From Enterobacterales bacterium (lineage in GTDB: Bacteria > Pseudomonadota > Gammaproteobacteria > Enterobacterales > Succinivibrionaceae): a stretch of DNA of 18,625 nucleotides. Location of the stretch: NCBI GenBank assembly GCA_900768635.1, contig CAAGDP010000015.1, forward strand, positions 1 through 18,625, given 5' to 3'. The notes below the pieces were generated by a model that made no database searches, was not told where the DNA came from, and saw only the letters and a program-made list of their open reading frames with translations. A program made the position numbers and the translations under genes. How positions within the stretch are numbered: the first letter of the stretch is position 1; every line of letters starts with the position of its first letter. Shown in pieces: positions 6,568 through 15,039 of this stretch.

Positions 6568-8403
6568 TTACTTAGGAATTTGGGTAAGCTCCACAATTTT
6601 CCGGGGTTTAATTTCCTGGCGATCAGGATCGTTTAATATCTTAAACTTAGACTGGGTGGTAAGTTGATCAGGAATTGTATCCTTATATGACAGTTCATGA
6701 TCTTTACCATTGTCAAAACCCATCTGACCGAAAAGAGAAATTCCCCAGCAATAGATATTATTTTCCCCAGGATGAACTTCATCATCCGCCACCAGCGCAC
6801 AGATGGAATTTCTGTTCACTGATAATTCCTTAACATGTTGCAAATAGGATCCAGAATTATCAGTTTCTGACCAGTCCGGATTTACTACAAAATAATAGCC
6901 AAATCCATCTTCTTTAAGACCGTTGCCCATTAATCTGATTGAGCTATTACCAAAGCAGTAAACCCGCTCTCCTTCTTCTTTTCCCAGCAGTAAACATCCC
7001 GAGTCCTCATATGCGGAGGAATATAATTTTTTTACCTGAGAAAATTTGTCCGGAAAATAAGTATCTACATAAGTTCCGTACCAGGTTAAATAAAACCTCC
7101 CCTGATCATCCTTTCTGGATAAACAAATATTGCCATCCAAAAAGCGGAAGGATGCATAAGTTACGTCCAGAGCCTCCAGATCCTCACCATATGATTTTAC
7201 ATTGGCGACAACTTCTCTCTTTTTGGATTTTTTTCCAGGTGCAATTTGTAAACAATCTATCTGTTCCTCACATTTTTCAATAAAACGTTCAACTTCTTCA
7301 TCGGTTTTGAAAGATTCAATTTGAGGTTTAGTATTATAAAAGCCTTCTATTCTGGTCACTCCCTGGCCATAGAACGGATGTAAATTTTCTTCCTTGTCTA
7401 CAAACAGCCAGTCCCGGATTTCCTTGTAATCGTAACGATCTTCAACGCCTTTCATAAAAAGCCTGCCGTGAACCTTTTCCTTGAAATCAGGCAGATATTG
7501 CTTAAAGTTATGAGAAATGGTACCCATACGCTCTGAGCCCCAGCAATACAGATTATGATGGTCATTTTTATCAGCGTTTGCCACCAGAGCACAGTGAGAC
7601 CATAAGCCATCACCCAGAGAATTAACCTTATCCACCGTATCAGGGAATACCACCCTCACCGGTGAATTAACATCCCGCACATAGTTTTCCAGAGTGATCT
7701 CCCCAGAGTGATTAACAATAGTTTTACGATGCTCAAGACCGCCTTTAAGGAAATCATCATAGTCACCTCCAAGCTGATAAGTGGAATTATCACCCCAGCA
7801 GTAAACCTCTCCTTCAACGGTAAGAGCACAGGAATGATCCTGACCTAACTGGAGATATTCCACCCGGGTCAAATATTCGGATGGGTTGTTCTCCTGCTGT
7901 CCTTTAAGAACTTTTACGGCAACAAAAGACTGATGATTATTCAAATCCGGGGATATCTCCTCATAAAAAGGAACATTTCCCAGCTGACCATGGTTGTTAC
8001 TTCCCCAGCAGTATACCTCTCCCCCGTTAGTCACGGCACAGGCATGTCTGTTGCCCATAGCCACATTTTTTATGTCAGAGAGAATTACGGGAACTCCGCC
8101 CTTCATAACTTTTACCGCTACAGGTCGGGCACTGAAATTTCCCTTTACCTGTGCTCCGTCAACTACCGGATTATTATTTTCATCCCGGGGATAAACTTCC
8201 GGATCTCCCAGATTACCCCAGGAGTTGTTCCCCCAGCAATAAACATTATCAGTAACAGTTACACCGCACCGCCAGTCATCTGCAGGGCCTGATCCCAGGG
8301 TTTTAAAGGACAGTCTGGAAGCATCCTCATCGTAAGCAGAAGCTGTCACTCCCAATAAAAGAAAAGATACCATAGACAGAATTTTGAATTTTCTATTTTC
8401 CAT
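6568..8403 (-). CDS. Secreted RCC1-like beta-propeller repeat protein
   Basis: No specific function can be assigned. From the ATG at 8403 the 611-residue product begins with a signal peptide: charged start, hydrophobic core about 8-20, cleavage likely after ASA at residue 23. A start 17 codons earlier would bury this signal and has no better ribosome binding site. RCC1-type units with the mark YCWGxN recur at about 55-60, 131-136, 201-206, 286-289, 482-486 and 551-554, and a degenerate unit lies near 417-443, enough for one seven-bladed propeller. Nearly every unit pairs a cysteine in a CAL/CAV segment with the one in YCWG (46/56, 122/132, 192/202, 271/287, 470/483, 535/552), which suggests disulfides in an exported protein. 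A long insert (about 296-415) with Lys/Glu-rich parts separates units four and five. It is a single-gene unit with its own terminator and could bind proteins or surfaces outside the cytoplasm. Confidence 0.82.
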   Translation of the reverse strand: MENRKFKILSMVSFLLLGVTASAYDEDASRLSFKTLGSGPADDWRCGVTVTDNVYCWGNNSWGNLGDPEVYPRDENNNPVVDGAQVKGNFSARPVAVKVMKGGVPVILSDIKNVAMGNRHACAVTNGGEVYCWGSNNHGQLGNVPFYEEISPDLNNHQSFVAVKVLKGQQENNPSEYLTRVEYLQLGQDHSCALTVEGEVYCWGDNSTYQLGGDYDDFLKGGLEHRKTIVNHSGEITLENYVRDVNSPVRVVFPDTVDKVNSLGDGLWSHCALVANADKNDHHNLYCWGSERMGTISHNFKQYLPDFKEKVHGRLFMKGVEDRYDYKEIRDWLFVDKEENLHPFYGQGVTRIEGFYNTKPQIESFKTDEEVERFIEKCEEQIDCLQIAPGKKSKKREVVANVKSYGEDLEALDVTYASFRFLDGNICLSRKDDQGRFYLTWYGTYVDTYFPDKFSQVKKLYSSAYEDSGCLLLGKEEGERVYCFGNSSIRLMGNGLKEDGFGYYFVVNPDWSETDNSGSYLQHVKELSVNRNSICALVADDEVHPGENNIYCWGISLFGQMGFDNGKDHELSYKDTIPDQLTTQSKFKILNDPDRQEIKPRKIVELTQIPK

Positions 8404-8639
8404 AAACGTAATCTTCCCGATTAACAAGTAATACCAAACATCATCCAGACGCATGCCCTGCAGCTCTCAGAGATAATATAGAGGAGCAGCAGATGTTTCC
8501 ATATGTATATCATCAAATAACCAGGTTTTAAAGTATTCAGAAATCCTGTTAGTTTAATTATTAGCCACTTAGGACTCCGGCGCTGATAAAAATCCTTCTG
8601 CAACCTGCCCCATCTGCCCGGCGGATTAAATAGGGCTCC

Positions 8640-8676
8640 CAAAAAGAAAGTGCCCTGTTTTATACAAACAGAGCAC
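8640..8676 (-). terminator. Strong intrinsic terminator of serS-cvpA-purF
   Basis: On the minus strand GTGCTCTGTTT (8676-8666) pairs with AAACAGGGCAC (8660-8650) over eleven positions with one G-T pair and a five-base loop, followed by TTTCTTTTT. It lies about 30 bases after the purF stop. Confidence 0.9.
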
Positions 8677-8706
8677 CGTCAGCAGGTTTAACTAATAACG
8701 CAGAAA

Positions 8707-10227
8707 TTAATTTTCCCCATTATAAAGTTCCAGATCAGAAACTCCCTCATTCCAAGCCTTATCCGCTTTAGCATCATCATTACGAAGTTCATCCAGATAA
8801 GTAAGATATTCCTGATCAATATCTCCGGTAATATATTTACCGGTAAATACTGAGTTTTCAAATTCAGTAAGAGATGGATTTTCCATTCGTACCGCCTTTT
8901 CCAAATCTTCAAGAGTCTGGAAAATAAGACCATCAGCTCCGATTAAATGACAAATTTCCTCATTACTACGCTGATAGGCAATAAGCTCCCTGCTGGTTGG
9001 CATGTCAATGCCATAAACATTTGGATAACAGATCTCCGGTGCGGCTGATGCAAAATAAACCTTTTTGGCTCCTGCCTCTCGGGCAAGATCTACAATCTGT
9101 GCACTGGTAGTACCCCGGACAATAGAATCATCTACCAGCAATACTTTCTTATCCTTAATTTCAGACTTAATGGCATTCAGTTTATTGCGTACTGACTTTT
9201 TCCGCTGTTTCTGACCGGGCATAATAAAGGTTCTGCCGATATAGCGGTTTTTAACAAAACCCTGACGATACTGGATCCCCAGGCATTTAGCAATTTCCAG
9301 GGCAATATCACAGGAAGTCTCCGGAATCGGAATAATCACATCAATATCCAGATCCGGCCATTGACGACGGATATGTTCGCCTAATAAACGTCCCATATTA
9401 ACCCGGGAAGCATATACGGAAACGTCATTAATAAAGGAATCCGGACGGGCAAAATAAACATATTCAAAAATACATGGCCGCAGGGATGACTTATCACAGC
9501 ACTGCTGAGAGTAAAATTCACCGCTTTCAGTAATATAAATAGCCTCACCGGGAGCAACATCTCTCACCAGAGTGAAGCCTAAAATATCAAGAGCCACACT
9601 TTCTGATGCCACCATATATTCCGTTTTACCATTTTCAGCTTCTCTGGTACCGAAAACCAGGGGACGGATACCGTTAGGATCTCGGAAAGCCACCAGTCCG
9701 CCGCCAATCACCAGGGATACTACTGCATAAGCTCCCCGGATTTTGGAGTTCACCGCCTTCACAGCAGTAAAAATATCTTCCGGAGTAGGTCGTGAATGGG
9801 GTGTTTTTTCCAGTTCATAGGCAAAAACATTCAGCAACAGTTCTGAATCTGATGTGGTATTGATATGACGTCTGGTAACTTCATCCTGCTGTTTTCTAAG
9901 TTCCCTTGCATTGGTAAGATTGCCATTATGAGCAAGAGCAATACCAAAAGGAGAATTCACATAAAAAGGCTGAGCCTCTGCAGCACTGGAGGAACCGGCA
10001 GTAGGATAACGTACATGAGCAATGCCGATATTGCCACGCAGGCGGTGCATATGGCGAACTTCAAAAACATCCTTTACTAGTCCATTGGCCTTGCGCTGAC
10101 GGAATTTACCCTCATCCAGAGTAACAATTCCCGCAGCATCCTGACCGCGGTGTTGCAACACCGTCAGTGCATCATACAGTGATTGGTTTACCGGTGCAGA
10201 ACCAACTATGCCTGCTATACCACACAT
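8707..10227 (-). CDS. purF: Amidophosphoribosyltransferase PurF
   Basis: PurF makes 5-phosphoribosylamine from PRPP and glutamine, the first committed step of purine synthesis. The product has 506 residues (E. coli 505). The start was set at the ATG giving MCGIAG, because Cys2 becomes the N-terminal nucleophile of the class II glutaminase once Met is removed. An AGGAAA ribosome binding site sits about 8 bases upstream, and a longer form would destroy the mechanism. The glutaminase domain (2 to about 235) shows HRGQDAAG (26-33), HVRYPTAG (71-78), NGN (101-103) and SDSE (126-129). The phosphoribosyltransferase domain has the PRPP loop VLLVDDSIVRGTT (362-374). It is the last gene of the serS-cvpA-purF run, 60 bases after cvpA, a neighbour it also has in E. 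coli. Confidence 0.98.
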   Translation of the reverse strand: MCGIAGIVGSAPVNQSLYDALTVLQHRGQDAAGIVTLDEGKFRQRKANGLVKDVFEVRHMHRLRGNIGIAHVRYPTAGSSSAAEAQPFYVNSPFGIALAHNGNLTNARELRKQQDEVTRRHINTTSDSELLLNVFAYELEKTPHSRPTPEDIFTAVKAVNSKIRGAYAVVSLVIGGGLVAFRDPNGIRPLVFGTREAENGKTEYMVASESVALDILGFTLVRDVAPGEAIYITESGEFYSQQCCDKSSLRPCIFEYVYFARPDSFINDVSVYASRVNMGRLLGEHIRRQWPDLDIDVIIPIPETSCDIALEIAKCLGIQYRQGFVKNRYIGRTFIMPGQKQRKKSVRNKLNAIKSEIKDKKVLLVDDSIVRGTTSAQIVDLAREAGAKKVYFASAAPEICYPNVYGIDMPTSRELIAYQRSNEEICHLIGADGLIFQTLEDLEKAVRMENPSLTEFENSVFTGKYITGDIDQEYLTYLDELRNDDAKADKAWNEGVSDLELYNGEN

Positions 10228-10240
10228 AATATTTTCCTGT

Positions 10241-10275
10241 TCAAGTAAAAAATACAGCCTCATCAAAATACTTGA
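10241..10275 (-). promoter_or_regulatory. Inverted repeat in the cvpA-purF gap
   Basis: TCAAGTA (10241-10247) and TACTTGA (10269-10275) are perfect reverse complements separated by 21 bases and flank most of the cvpA-purF spacer, ending just before the purF ribosome binding site. In RNA it would form a stem with a T-rich loop. It does not look like the PurR operator known from E. coli. Confidence 0.25.
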
Positions 10276-10287
10276 GAGGCAAAAAAT

Positions 10288-10908
10288 TTATTCAGTCGGC
10301 TGATTCTCAATAATTTCCTGCAACGGAACGGAATCGGGAGATGTTACAGGCAATGCACCTTCCGCTCCGGTAGGAGCAGTAAGAGCCTGTACGGCATTAT
10401 TCATAAGATGACTTACATCAATCTTGTCAAAAAACCAGAAGACAATTTTATTAAGTTCCGGAACCAGCAGAGAATCACGCCATACCGGCATATCCCTGAC
10501 AAACATAAAAATGCCCATGGAAAAAAGAAGATTACATACAGCCAGAAGAGCGCAGACAATCATTACCCCTCGGAGAGCTCCAAAGCAGAAACCCAAGAAT
10601 CGATCGGTAAGACTTATGGTACCATCAGTCTTTCGCAATACCCGGATCACCAGATGAATAATAATCCCGCCCAGAATAAAGCTGAAAAGAAACAACCCCG
10701 CGATTGCTAGAGGAATGCGGAAGTTTTCATTTACATCTTCAAAAATTGAAGCCTGAGATAAATCATAATAGAAGAACTTGGCAGCGGCAAAAGCACAGAA
10801 CCAGTTGATCAGGGACAGACACTCCTTGATAAAGCCACTGATAATGCTGAACAAAGCTGACACCAGCACTACAGCAAGGATAACCCAGTCGATGTATGTC
10901 AGTACCAT
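10288..10908 (-). CDS. cvpA: CvpA family inner membrane protein
   Basis: CvpA is a small inner membrane protein known from colicin V export and sitting next to purF in many gammaproteobacteria. Its biochemical role is unclear. The product has 206 residues (E. coli 162). About four membrane segments are visible (roughly 6-26, 30-46, 64-90 and 105-132). The family segments SGFIKECLSLINW (24-36) and DRFLGFCFGALRG (102-114) are present. The C-terminal tail (about 170-206) is longer than in E. coli, rich in Pro, Ala and Glu, and likely disordered. The ribosome binding site TAGGA overlaps the serS stop, so translation is probably coupled to serS. Confidence 0.9.
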   Translation of the reverse strand: MVLTYIDWVILAVVLVSALFSIISGFIKECLSLINWFCAFAAAKFFYYDLSQASIFEDVNENFRIPLAIAGLFLFSFILGGIIIHLVIRVLRKTDGTISLTDRFLGFCFGALRGVMIVCALLAVCNLLFSMGIFMFVRDMPVWRDSLLVPELNKIVFWFFDKIDVSHLMNNAVQALTAPTGAEGALPVTSPDSVPLQEIIENQPTE

Positions 10909-10917
10909 GAAAAGTTC

Positions 10918-12213
10918 CTATCTTATTACATCAATGCCATGCATATAAGGAATAAGCACCTCCGGAACTTTGATAGATCCGTCTGCCTGCTGATAATTTT
11001 CCATAACAGCAACCAAGGTTCTTCCTACTGCCAAACCAGAACCGTTTAAGGTATGAACTAATACATTCTTACCGTTTTTCTTGACCCGAGCCTGCATTCT
11101 TCTGGCTTGGAAATCCAGACAGTTGGAGCAGGAGGAAATTTCCCGGTAGGTATTCTGTGCAGGAAGCCATACTTCCAAATCATAAGTTTTGGCTGATGAA
11201 AATCCCATATCTCCGGTGCTGAGACAAACCACACGATAAGGAAGACCCAGTTTCCGAAGAATAGATTCTGCATCATTAGTCAGGCTTTCCAGAGCTTCCC
11301 AGGACTTTTCAGGATCTACAATCTGCACCATTTCCACCTTATCAAACTGATGCATACGTATAAGACCCCGGGTATCTCTGCCTGCGGAACCAGCTTCAGA
11401 TCTGAAACAAGGAGTATGGGCTGTAACCTTAATAGGCAGCTGGGATTCATCAAGAATTTTTCCTGCCACCATATTAGTCAGTGGAACTTCCGCAGTAGGA
11501 ATAAGAGAAAAACGCTTGGTAACCCCGTCCAGATCACAGGTGCCGTCCAGACTGGTATGGAACAGATCCTCTTCAAACTTAGGTAGCTGTCCAGTTCCCT
11601 GAAGAGCACGGGAATTAACCATATATGGAACATAACATTCAGTATATCCCTGCTCTTCCACATGCACATCAAGCATAAAAGCGGCAAGAGCACGATGCAG
11701 TCTGGCAATTTTGCTCTTCATAATAATAAAACGGGCACCGGCTTCTGCAGCTGCCGTATCAAAATCAAGGCCACCCAGATTTTCACCCAGATCCACATGA
11801 TCCTTAACTGGAAAATCAAATTTACGGGGTTCACCCCACCTTCTTACTTCCACATTAAAGGAATCGTCCTTGCCCAGAGGTACGGAAGGATCAGGCAGAT
11901 TAGGAACATTTAAGGCAATATTGTCAATCTGGGAGAGAACTTCATCCTGAGCCTTTTTAGTCTCTTCCAGTTCCTTTCCCAGTTCACTGACGGATGCCAT
12001 AATAGCTGAAACATCCTCTCCATTACGCTTGGCTTCACCGATTTTCCGGGAAGTTGCATTTCTCTGAGCCTGAAGATCCTGGGTCTTAACCTGCAGAGCT
12101 TTACGCTTTTCCTCAAGGTTCTTTAATAACTCAACGTCTAAAACAAAATTTCTGGTTGCAAGCCTTTCAGCTGCTTCATCAATGTCTGTACGAAAATACT
12201 TTGGATCAATCAT
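10918..12213 (-). CDS. serS: Seryl-tRNA synthetase
   Basis: SerS charges tRNA-Ser (and tRNA-Sec where present) with serine. The product has 431 residues (E. coli 430). An N-terminal coiled-coil arm (about 27-100, rich in Lys, Glu and Gln) that holds the long variable arm of the tRNA is followed by the class II catalytic core. The core has the TAEVPLTN serine-site segment (240-247), motif 2 around CFRSEAGSAGRDTRGL (269-284), and motif 3 NGSGLAVGRTL (390-400). The start has no strong ribosome binding site, but the N-terminal sequence MIDPK fits the family. It leads the serS-cvpA-purF unit and lies downstream of rarA as in E. coli, with bioG inserted between. No T-box-like leader is seen. Confidence 0.98.
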   Translation of the reverse strand: MIDPKYFRTDIDEAAERLATRNFVLDVELLKNLEEKRKALQVKTQDLQAQRNATSRKIGEAKRNGEDVSAIMASVSELGKELEETKKAQDEVLSQIDNIALNVPNLPDPSVPLGKDDSFNVEVRRWGEPRKFDFPVKDHVDLGENLGGLDFDTAAAEAGARFIIMKSKIARLHRALAAFMLDVHVEEQGYTECYVPYMVNSRALQGTGQLPKFEEDLFHTSLDGTCDLDGVTKRFSLIPTAEVPLTNMVAGKILDESQLPIKVTAHTPCFRSEAGSAGRDTRGLIRMHQFDKVEMVQIVDPEKSWEALESLTNDAESILRKLGLPYRVVCLSTGDMGFSSAKTYDLEVWLPAQNTYREISSCSNCLDFQARRMQARVKKNGKNVLVHTLNGSGLAVGRTLVAVMENYQQADGSIKVPEVLIPYMHGIDVIR

Positions 12214-12254
12214 AATTATTAGCTACTTGCCAAAAACTAAAAAAAACTACGGCT

Positions 12255-12281
12255 ATTTTACCAAAAGTCGCTCTTTGTTAA
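12255..12281 (-). promoter_or_regulatory. Candidate promoter for serS-cvpA-purF
   Basis: On the minus strand TTAACA (12281-12276) and TAAAAT (12260-12255) are separated by 15 bases. This is a tight but possible spacing, and the -10 differs from consensus at one position. It would give a leader of about 35-40 bases that includes a T-rich stretch. No terminator was found between bioG and this point, so read-through from the ftsK operon is also possible. Confidence 0.4.
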
Positions 12282-12378
12282 TACGATAAAATACACACCA
12301 GAATACATCATCCCGACTGCGATCCCCTGAAGACTGCTATCCTGTAATTGCATATCCCAGAAATACCGGTTCTCACTG

Positions 12379-13041
12379 CTAATCCATATTCAGGAAAAAA
12401 TCATCAAAGTTGCAGTAACGACTGTAAAAAATATTATGATTTGCAGACTTTACCACAAATACTTCCGTATCCCGGGCATAATAATAATCCAGCTGGGCTG
12501 CATGGTTGAAAATCTTATCATCAGCAGACAGGAAAACCCGACCATAAGTCATGCGAGGATAAGTTCCGGTGGCAGCCACCTTTTCCAGATAATCAAGTTC
12601 ACTGTTACAGGACTCAATGGTGCGCATACTGGAATGCTTATTCAGAATTTCCAGATCCGTATCCCTGAAGCTCAGGTATACCCGGCGAAAATCCATATAA
12701 TTGGTTTCATTAATTTCCCGGAATACCCGGCGTATTTTACGGGAAAGCCCATATTGTTCATCAATAAGTTCCGGATTGCCGTTAATAGCCACCTTTCTTC
12801 TTAATGCCGGAAGACGGGATTCAATAATTCCGGCTACAAAAACACCTGCTGAATAACTCAGGAGATCAAAAGTACGATAGGGTGAAAAATCAAAATCGAA
12901 ATCAAAACTCTGATAATCCCACAGCAGCAGTACATCTGATGAGGAATTCATATCCTGGAATTGAATATCATCACATCCCCATCCTGATGCAAAAATCACA
13001 AGATTATCAGAATGGTTATTAATGAGAAGTTTACTTTTCAT
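12379..13041 (-). CDS. bioG: Pimeloyl-ACP methyl ester esterase, BioG type (DUF452)
   Basis: BioG cleaves the methyl ester of pimeloyl-ACP, ending the disguised fatty acid synthesis phase of biotin formation. It is a nonhomologous-in-family replacement for BioH. The 220-residue product matches the BioG/DUF452 plan of an alpha/beta hydrolase. It has an FASGWG segment (17-22, compare FAGWG in Haemophilus BioG), a WDYQ segment (41-44), the nucleophile elbow SYSAGVFVA (62-70) with S64, a late SADDKIF segment (172-178) with the likely acid D175, and H202 in NHNIFYSRY. AGGGGA lies about 6 bases before the ATG. The gene starts 23 bases after rarA and is probably co-transcribed. No bioC or other biotin gene is visible, so it is an orphan here. 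A different small-ester hydrolase activity cannot be ruled out. Confidence 0.75.
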   Translation of the reverse strand: MKSKLLINNHSDNLVIFASGWGCDDIQFQDMNSSSDVLLLWDYQSFDFDFDFSPYRTFDLLSYSAGVFVAGIIESRLPALRRKVAINGNPELIDEQYGLSRKIRRVFREINETNYMDFRRVYLSFRDTDLEILNKHSSMRTIESCNSELDYLEKVAATGTYPRMTYGRVFLSADDKIFNHAAQLDYYYARDTEVFVVKSANHNIFYSRYCNFDDFFLNMD

Positions 13042-13064
13042 GGTATTCCCCTGAATTTTAACAA

Positions 13065-14420
13065 TTAATCAGTATAGCGACGCTGGTCACTATACAAATC
13101 CATTTCTTTAAGAGCCTGAAGCTTGCTGGAAATCTTCTCTTCCATCCCCCGGCAGGAAGGCTCATAAAAGGACTCATGACGCAACTCGTAAGGCAGGTAG
13201 CATTCCCCTGCAGCATAGGCATCCTTTTCATCATGAGCATAGCGATACCCTTTATGATAACCAAGAGAGTCCATAAGCTTGGTGGGAGCATTACGCAAAT
13301 AAAGAGGCACTTCCAGATCCGATGTTTCGGATGCCACCTCCCGGGCCTTGTTCCAGGCTTTATACACAGCATTACTTTTAGGTGCCGAAGCCAGATAAAC
13401 TATGGCCTGAGCTATAGCCCGCTCCCCTTCTGCGGCACCTACCCGTTCATAACAGTCCCAGGCATTAATGGCAACCCGCATGGCATTGGGATCCGCATTA
13501 CCGATATCTTCTGATGCTATGGCAAGCAGTCTCCGGGCAACATATAAGGGATCACCGCCACCGGCTACAATTCTGGCATACCAGTAAAGACCTCCGTCAG
13601 GACTGGAGCCGCGAATTGACTTATGCAGTGCTGATATATAGTCATAATAACTGTCTCCCTGCTTGTCATACACAGCTGTACGATCTCCCAGAACTTCCCG
13701 AACCAGATCCAGAGTGATGACATGCTCACCCTGATCATTTATGGAAGCACAGTCCACCAGTGCCTCAAGAAAATTAAGGATCCTCCGACCATCACCTGCT
13801 GCCACATCAATAAGAATATCTCTGGAATTCCCTTCAAAAACCACAGGAGTTCTTTTTAAATATTCATCTGCGGTCAGTGCCCGATCAATCAGATTATTCA
13901 GGTGAGATGATGTGAGTTTTTTTAAAACATACACCCGCAATCTGGACAACAAGGCATTATTCAGCTCAAAGGAGGGGTTCTCCGTTGTGGCACCAATAAA
14001 ATAAATAGTACCATCTTCAATATAAGGGAGAAATGCATCCTGCTGACTTTTATTAAAACGATGAACTTCATCCACAAAAAGCACTGTCCGGGAGCCGTTT
14101 TGTCTGAACTGTCTAGCCTGCTCAATAGCTTCCCTGATCTCCTTTACTCCGGAAGTTACTGCTGAAAGTTTGATAACTCGGGCATGAGCATGCCGGGCCA
14201 TAATTTCAGCAAGAGTGGTTTTACCGGTACCGGGAGGTCCCCATAACACCAGTGACTGACAGATGCCGGATTCAATAACTCTACGTAAAGTCTTCCCGGG
14301 GCCGAGAATATGATCCTGTCCGATATATTCATCTATTGTCCTAGGACGAAGCCGGGAGGCAAGAGGTGCTGCCAGACTGTTCTCCTGGAGGGACAGTAAA
14401 TCCTGTTCACCGCTGATCAT
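13065..14420 (-). CDS. rarA: Replication-associated recombination protein A (RarA/MgsA)
   Basis: RarA is an AAA+ clamp-loader-like ATPase that acts at stalled forks and on single-stranded DNA ends. With the ATG at 14420 the product has 451 residues (E. coli 447). A longer frame begins further upstream inside lolA but lacks family similarity in its first 35 residues. GGAG lies 9 bases before the chosen start. Motifs are Walker A GPPGTGKTT (61-69), Walker B LFVDEVHRF (114-122), sensor 1 ATTENPSFELN (144-154), and the ALLSRLRV segment (156-163) with the arginine finger. The C-terminal tetramerisation part keeps the RNAPTKLM and YRYAHDE segments. It overlaps the end of lolA by 14 bases. Confidence 0.97.
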   Translation of the reverse strand: MISGEQDLLSLQENSLAAPLASRLRPRTIDEYIGQDHILGPGKTLRRVIESGICQSLVLWGPPGTGKTTLAEIMARHAHARVIKLSAVTSGVKEIREAIEQARQFRQNGSRTVLFVDEVHRFNKSQQDAFLPYIEDGTIYFIGATTENPSFELNNALLSRLRVYVLKKLTSSHLNNLIDRALTADEYLKRTPVVFEGNSRDILIDVAAGDGRRILNFLEALVDCASINDQGEHVITLDLVREVLGDRTAVYDKQGDSYYDYISALHKSIRGSSPDGGLYWYARIVAGGGDPLYVARRLLAIASEDIGNADPNAMRVAINAWDCYERVGAAEGERAIAQAIVYLASAPKSNAVYKAWNKAREVASETSDLEVPLYLRNAPTKLMDSLGYHKGYRYAHDEKDAYAAGECYLPYELRHESFYEPSCRGMEEKISSKLQALKEMDLYSDQRRYTD

Positions 14421-15039
14421 CAACTGTTGCTCCTGAAGGCACAGTAAATACAAATTCCACCGATCCCAGCGTCTGCATAAAATGACGTTCAGAAAGCCGG
14501 TAATTGATAACCTGACCGCCGGCATCCTTCATAACAACCTGAGAAAGTCCCTCAGAATCAAAAACAATATCATAGGATGCTCCTCCGGAAGATTCCCGGG
14601 GTATCATATGAAAAATCTTTTCAGTTCCGGACTGCTCTTCAGTAATGGTAAAACGCTTATAATCATCATCACTGCCTGTAAGAACTATCCAGAAAGGGGA
14701 ACTGCGATCAATTTTGGTTATATCGTAAATGGTGACCTGTTCCAAAGCCGGCTCATAATAATAAATATTTTTGCCGTCACAATTCAGAAGAGAAGCTTCC
14801 GGCCTGGCGGTTTCCATACGAAAAGACCGGGATGCAGTATTAAGCTTCAAATCTCCCTGATACTTCTCCATAACAAGACCATCTTCATCAGTTACAGTCT
14901 GTTCAAAAACTGCGGTCATACTACGTACCCTGGAAACCTCATCCTTCAGATGAGAAGCTGAACCATCAAGCGCCATGGCTGGAGTACTGAAAAGACATAA
15001 AGCCAGGAAACCGCTCAGGACGGCAAGTAAACGATACAT
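14407..15039 (-). CDS. lolA: Outer-membrane lipoprotein carrier protein LolA
   Basis: LolA is the periplasmic chaperone that takes lipoproteins from LolCDE and passes them to LolB. The 210-residue product has a signal peptide with hydrophobic core about 4-18 and likely cleavage after AMA at residue 23. The mature part keeps VFEQTVTDEDG (44-54), the YQGDLKL strand (60-66) and the closing FTVPSGATVDDQR (198-210), which closely matches the E. coli C-terminus. The ATG overlaps the ftsK stop as TAATG, with AGGAG inside the ftsK end, so the two genes are translationally coupled. Its own stop lies inside the start region of rarA. Confidence 0.96.
   Translation of the reverse strand: MYRLLAVLSGFLALCLFSTPAMALDGSASHLKDEVSRVRSMTAVFEQTVTDEDGLVMEKYQGDLKLNTASRSFRMETARPEASLLNCDGKNIYYYEPALEQVTIYDITKIDRSSPFWIVLTGSDDDYKRFTITEEQSGTEKIFHMIPRESSGGASYDIVFDSEGLSQVVMKDAGGQVINYRLSERHFMQTLGSVEFVFTVPSGATVDDQR

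Noticed and set aside
14421..14525. N-terminal extension of rarA inside lolA
   Set aside because: The first 35 residues are out of family and antisense to nothing useful; the ATG at 14420 has its own ribosome binding site.
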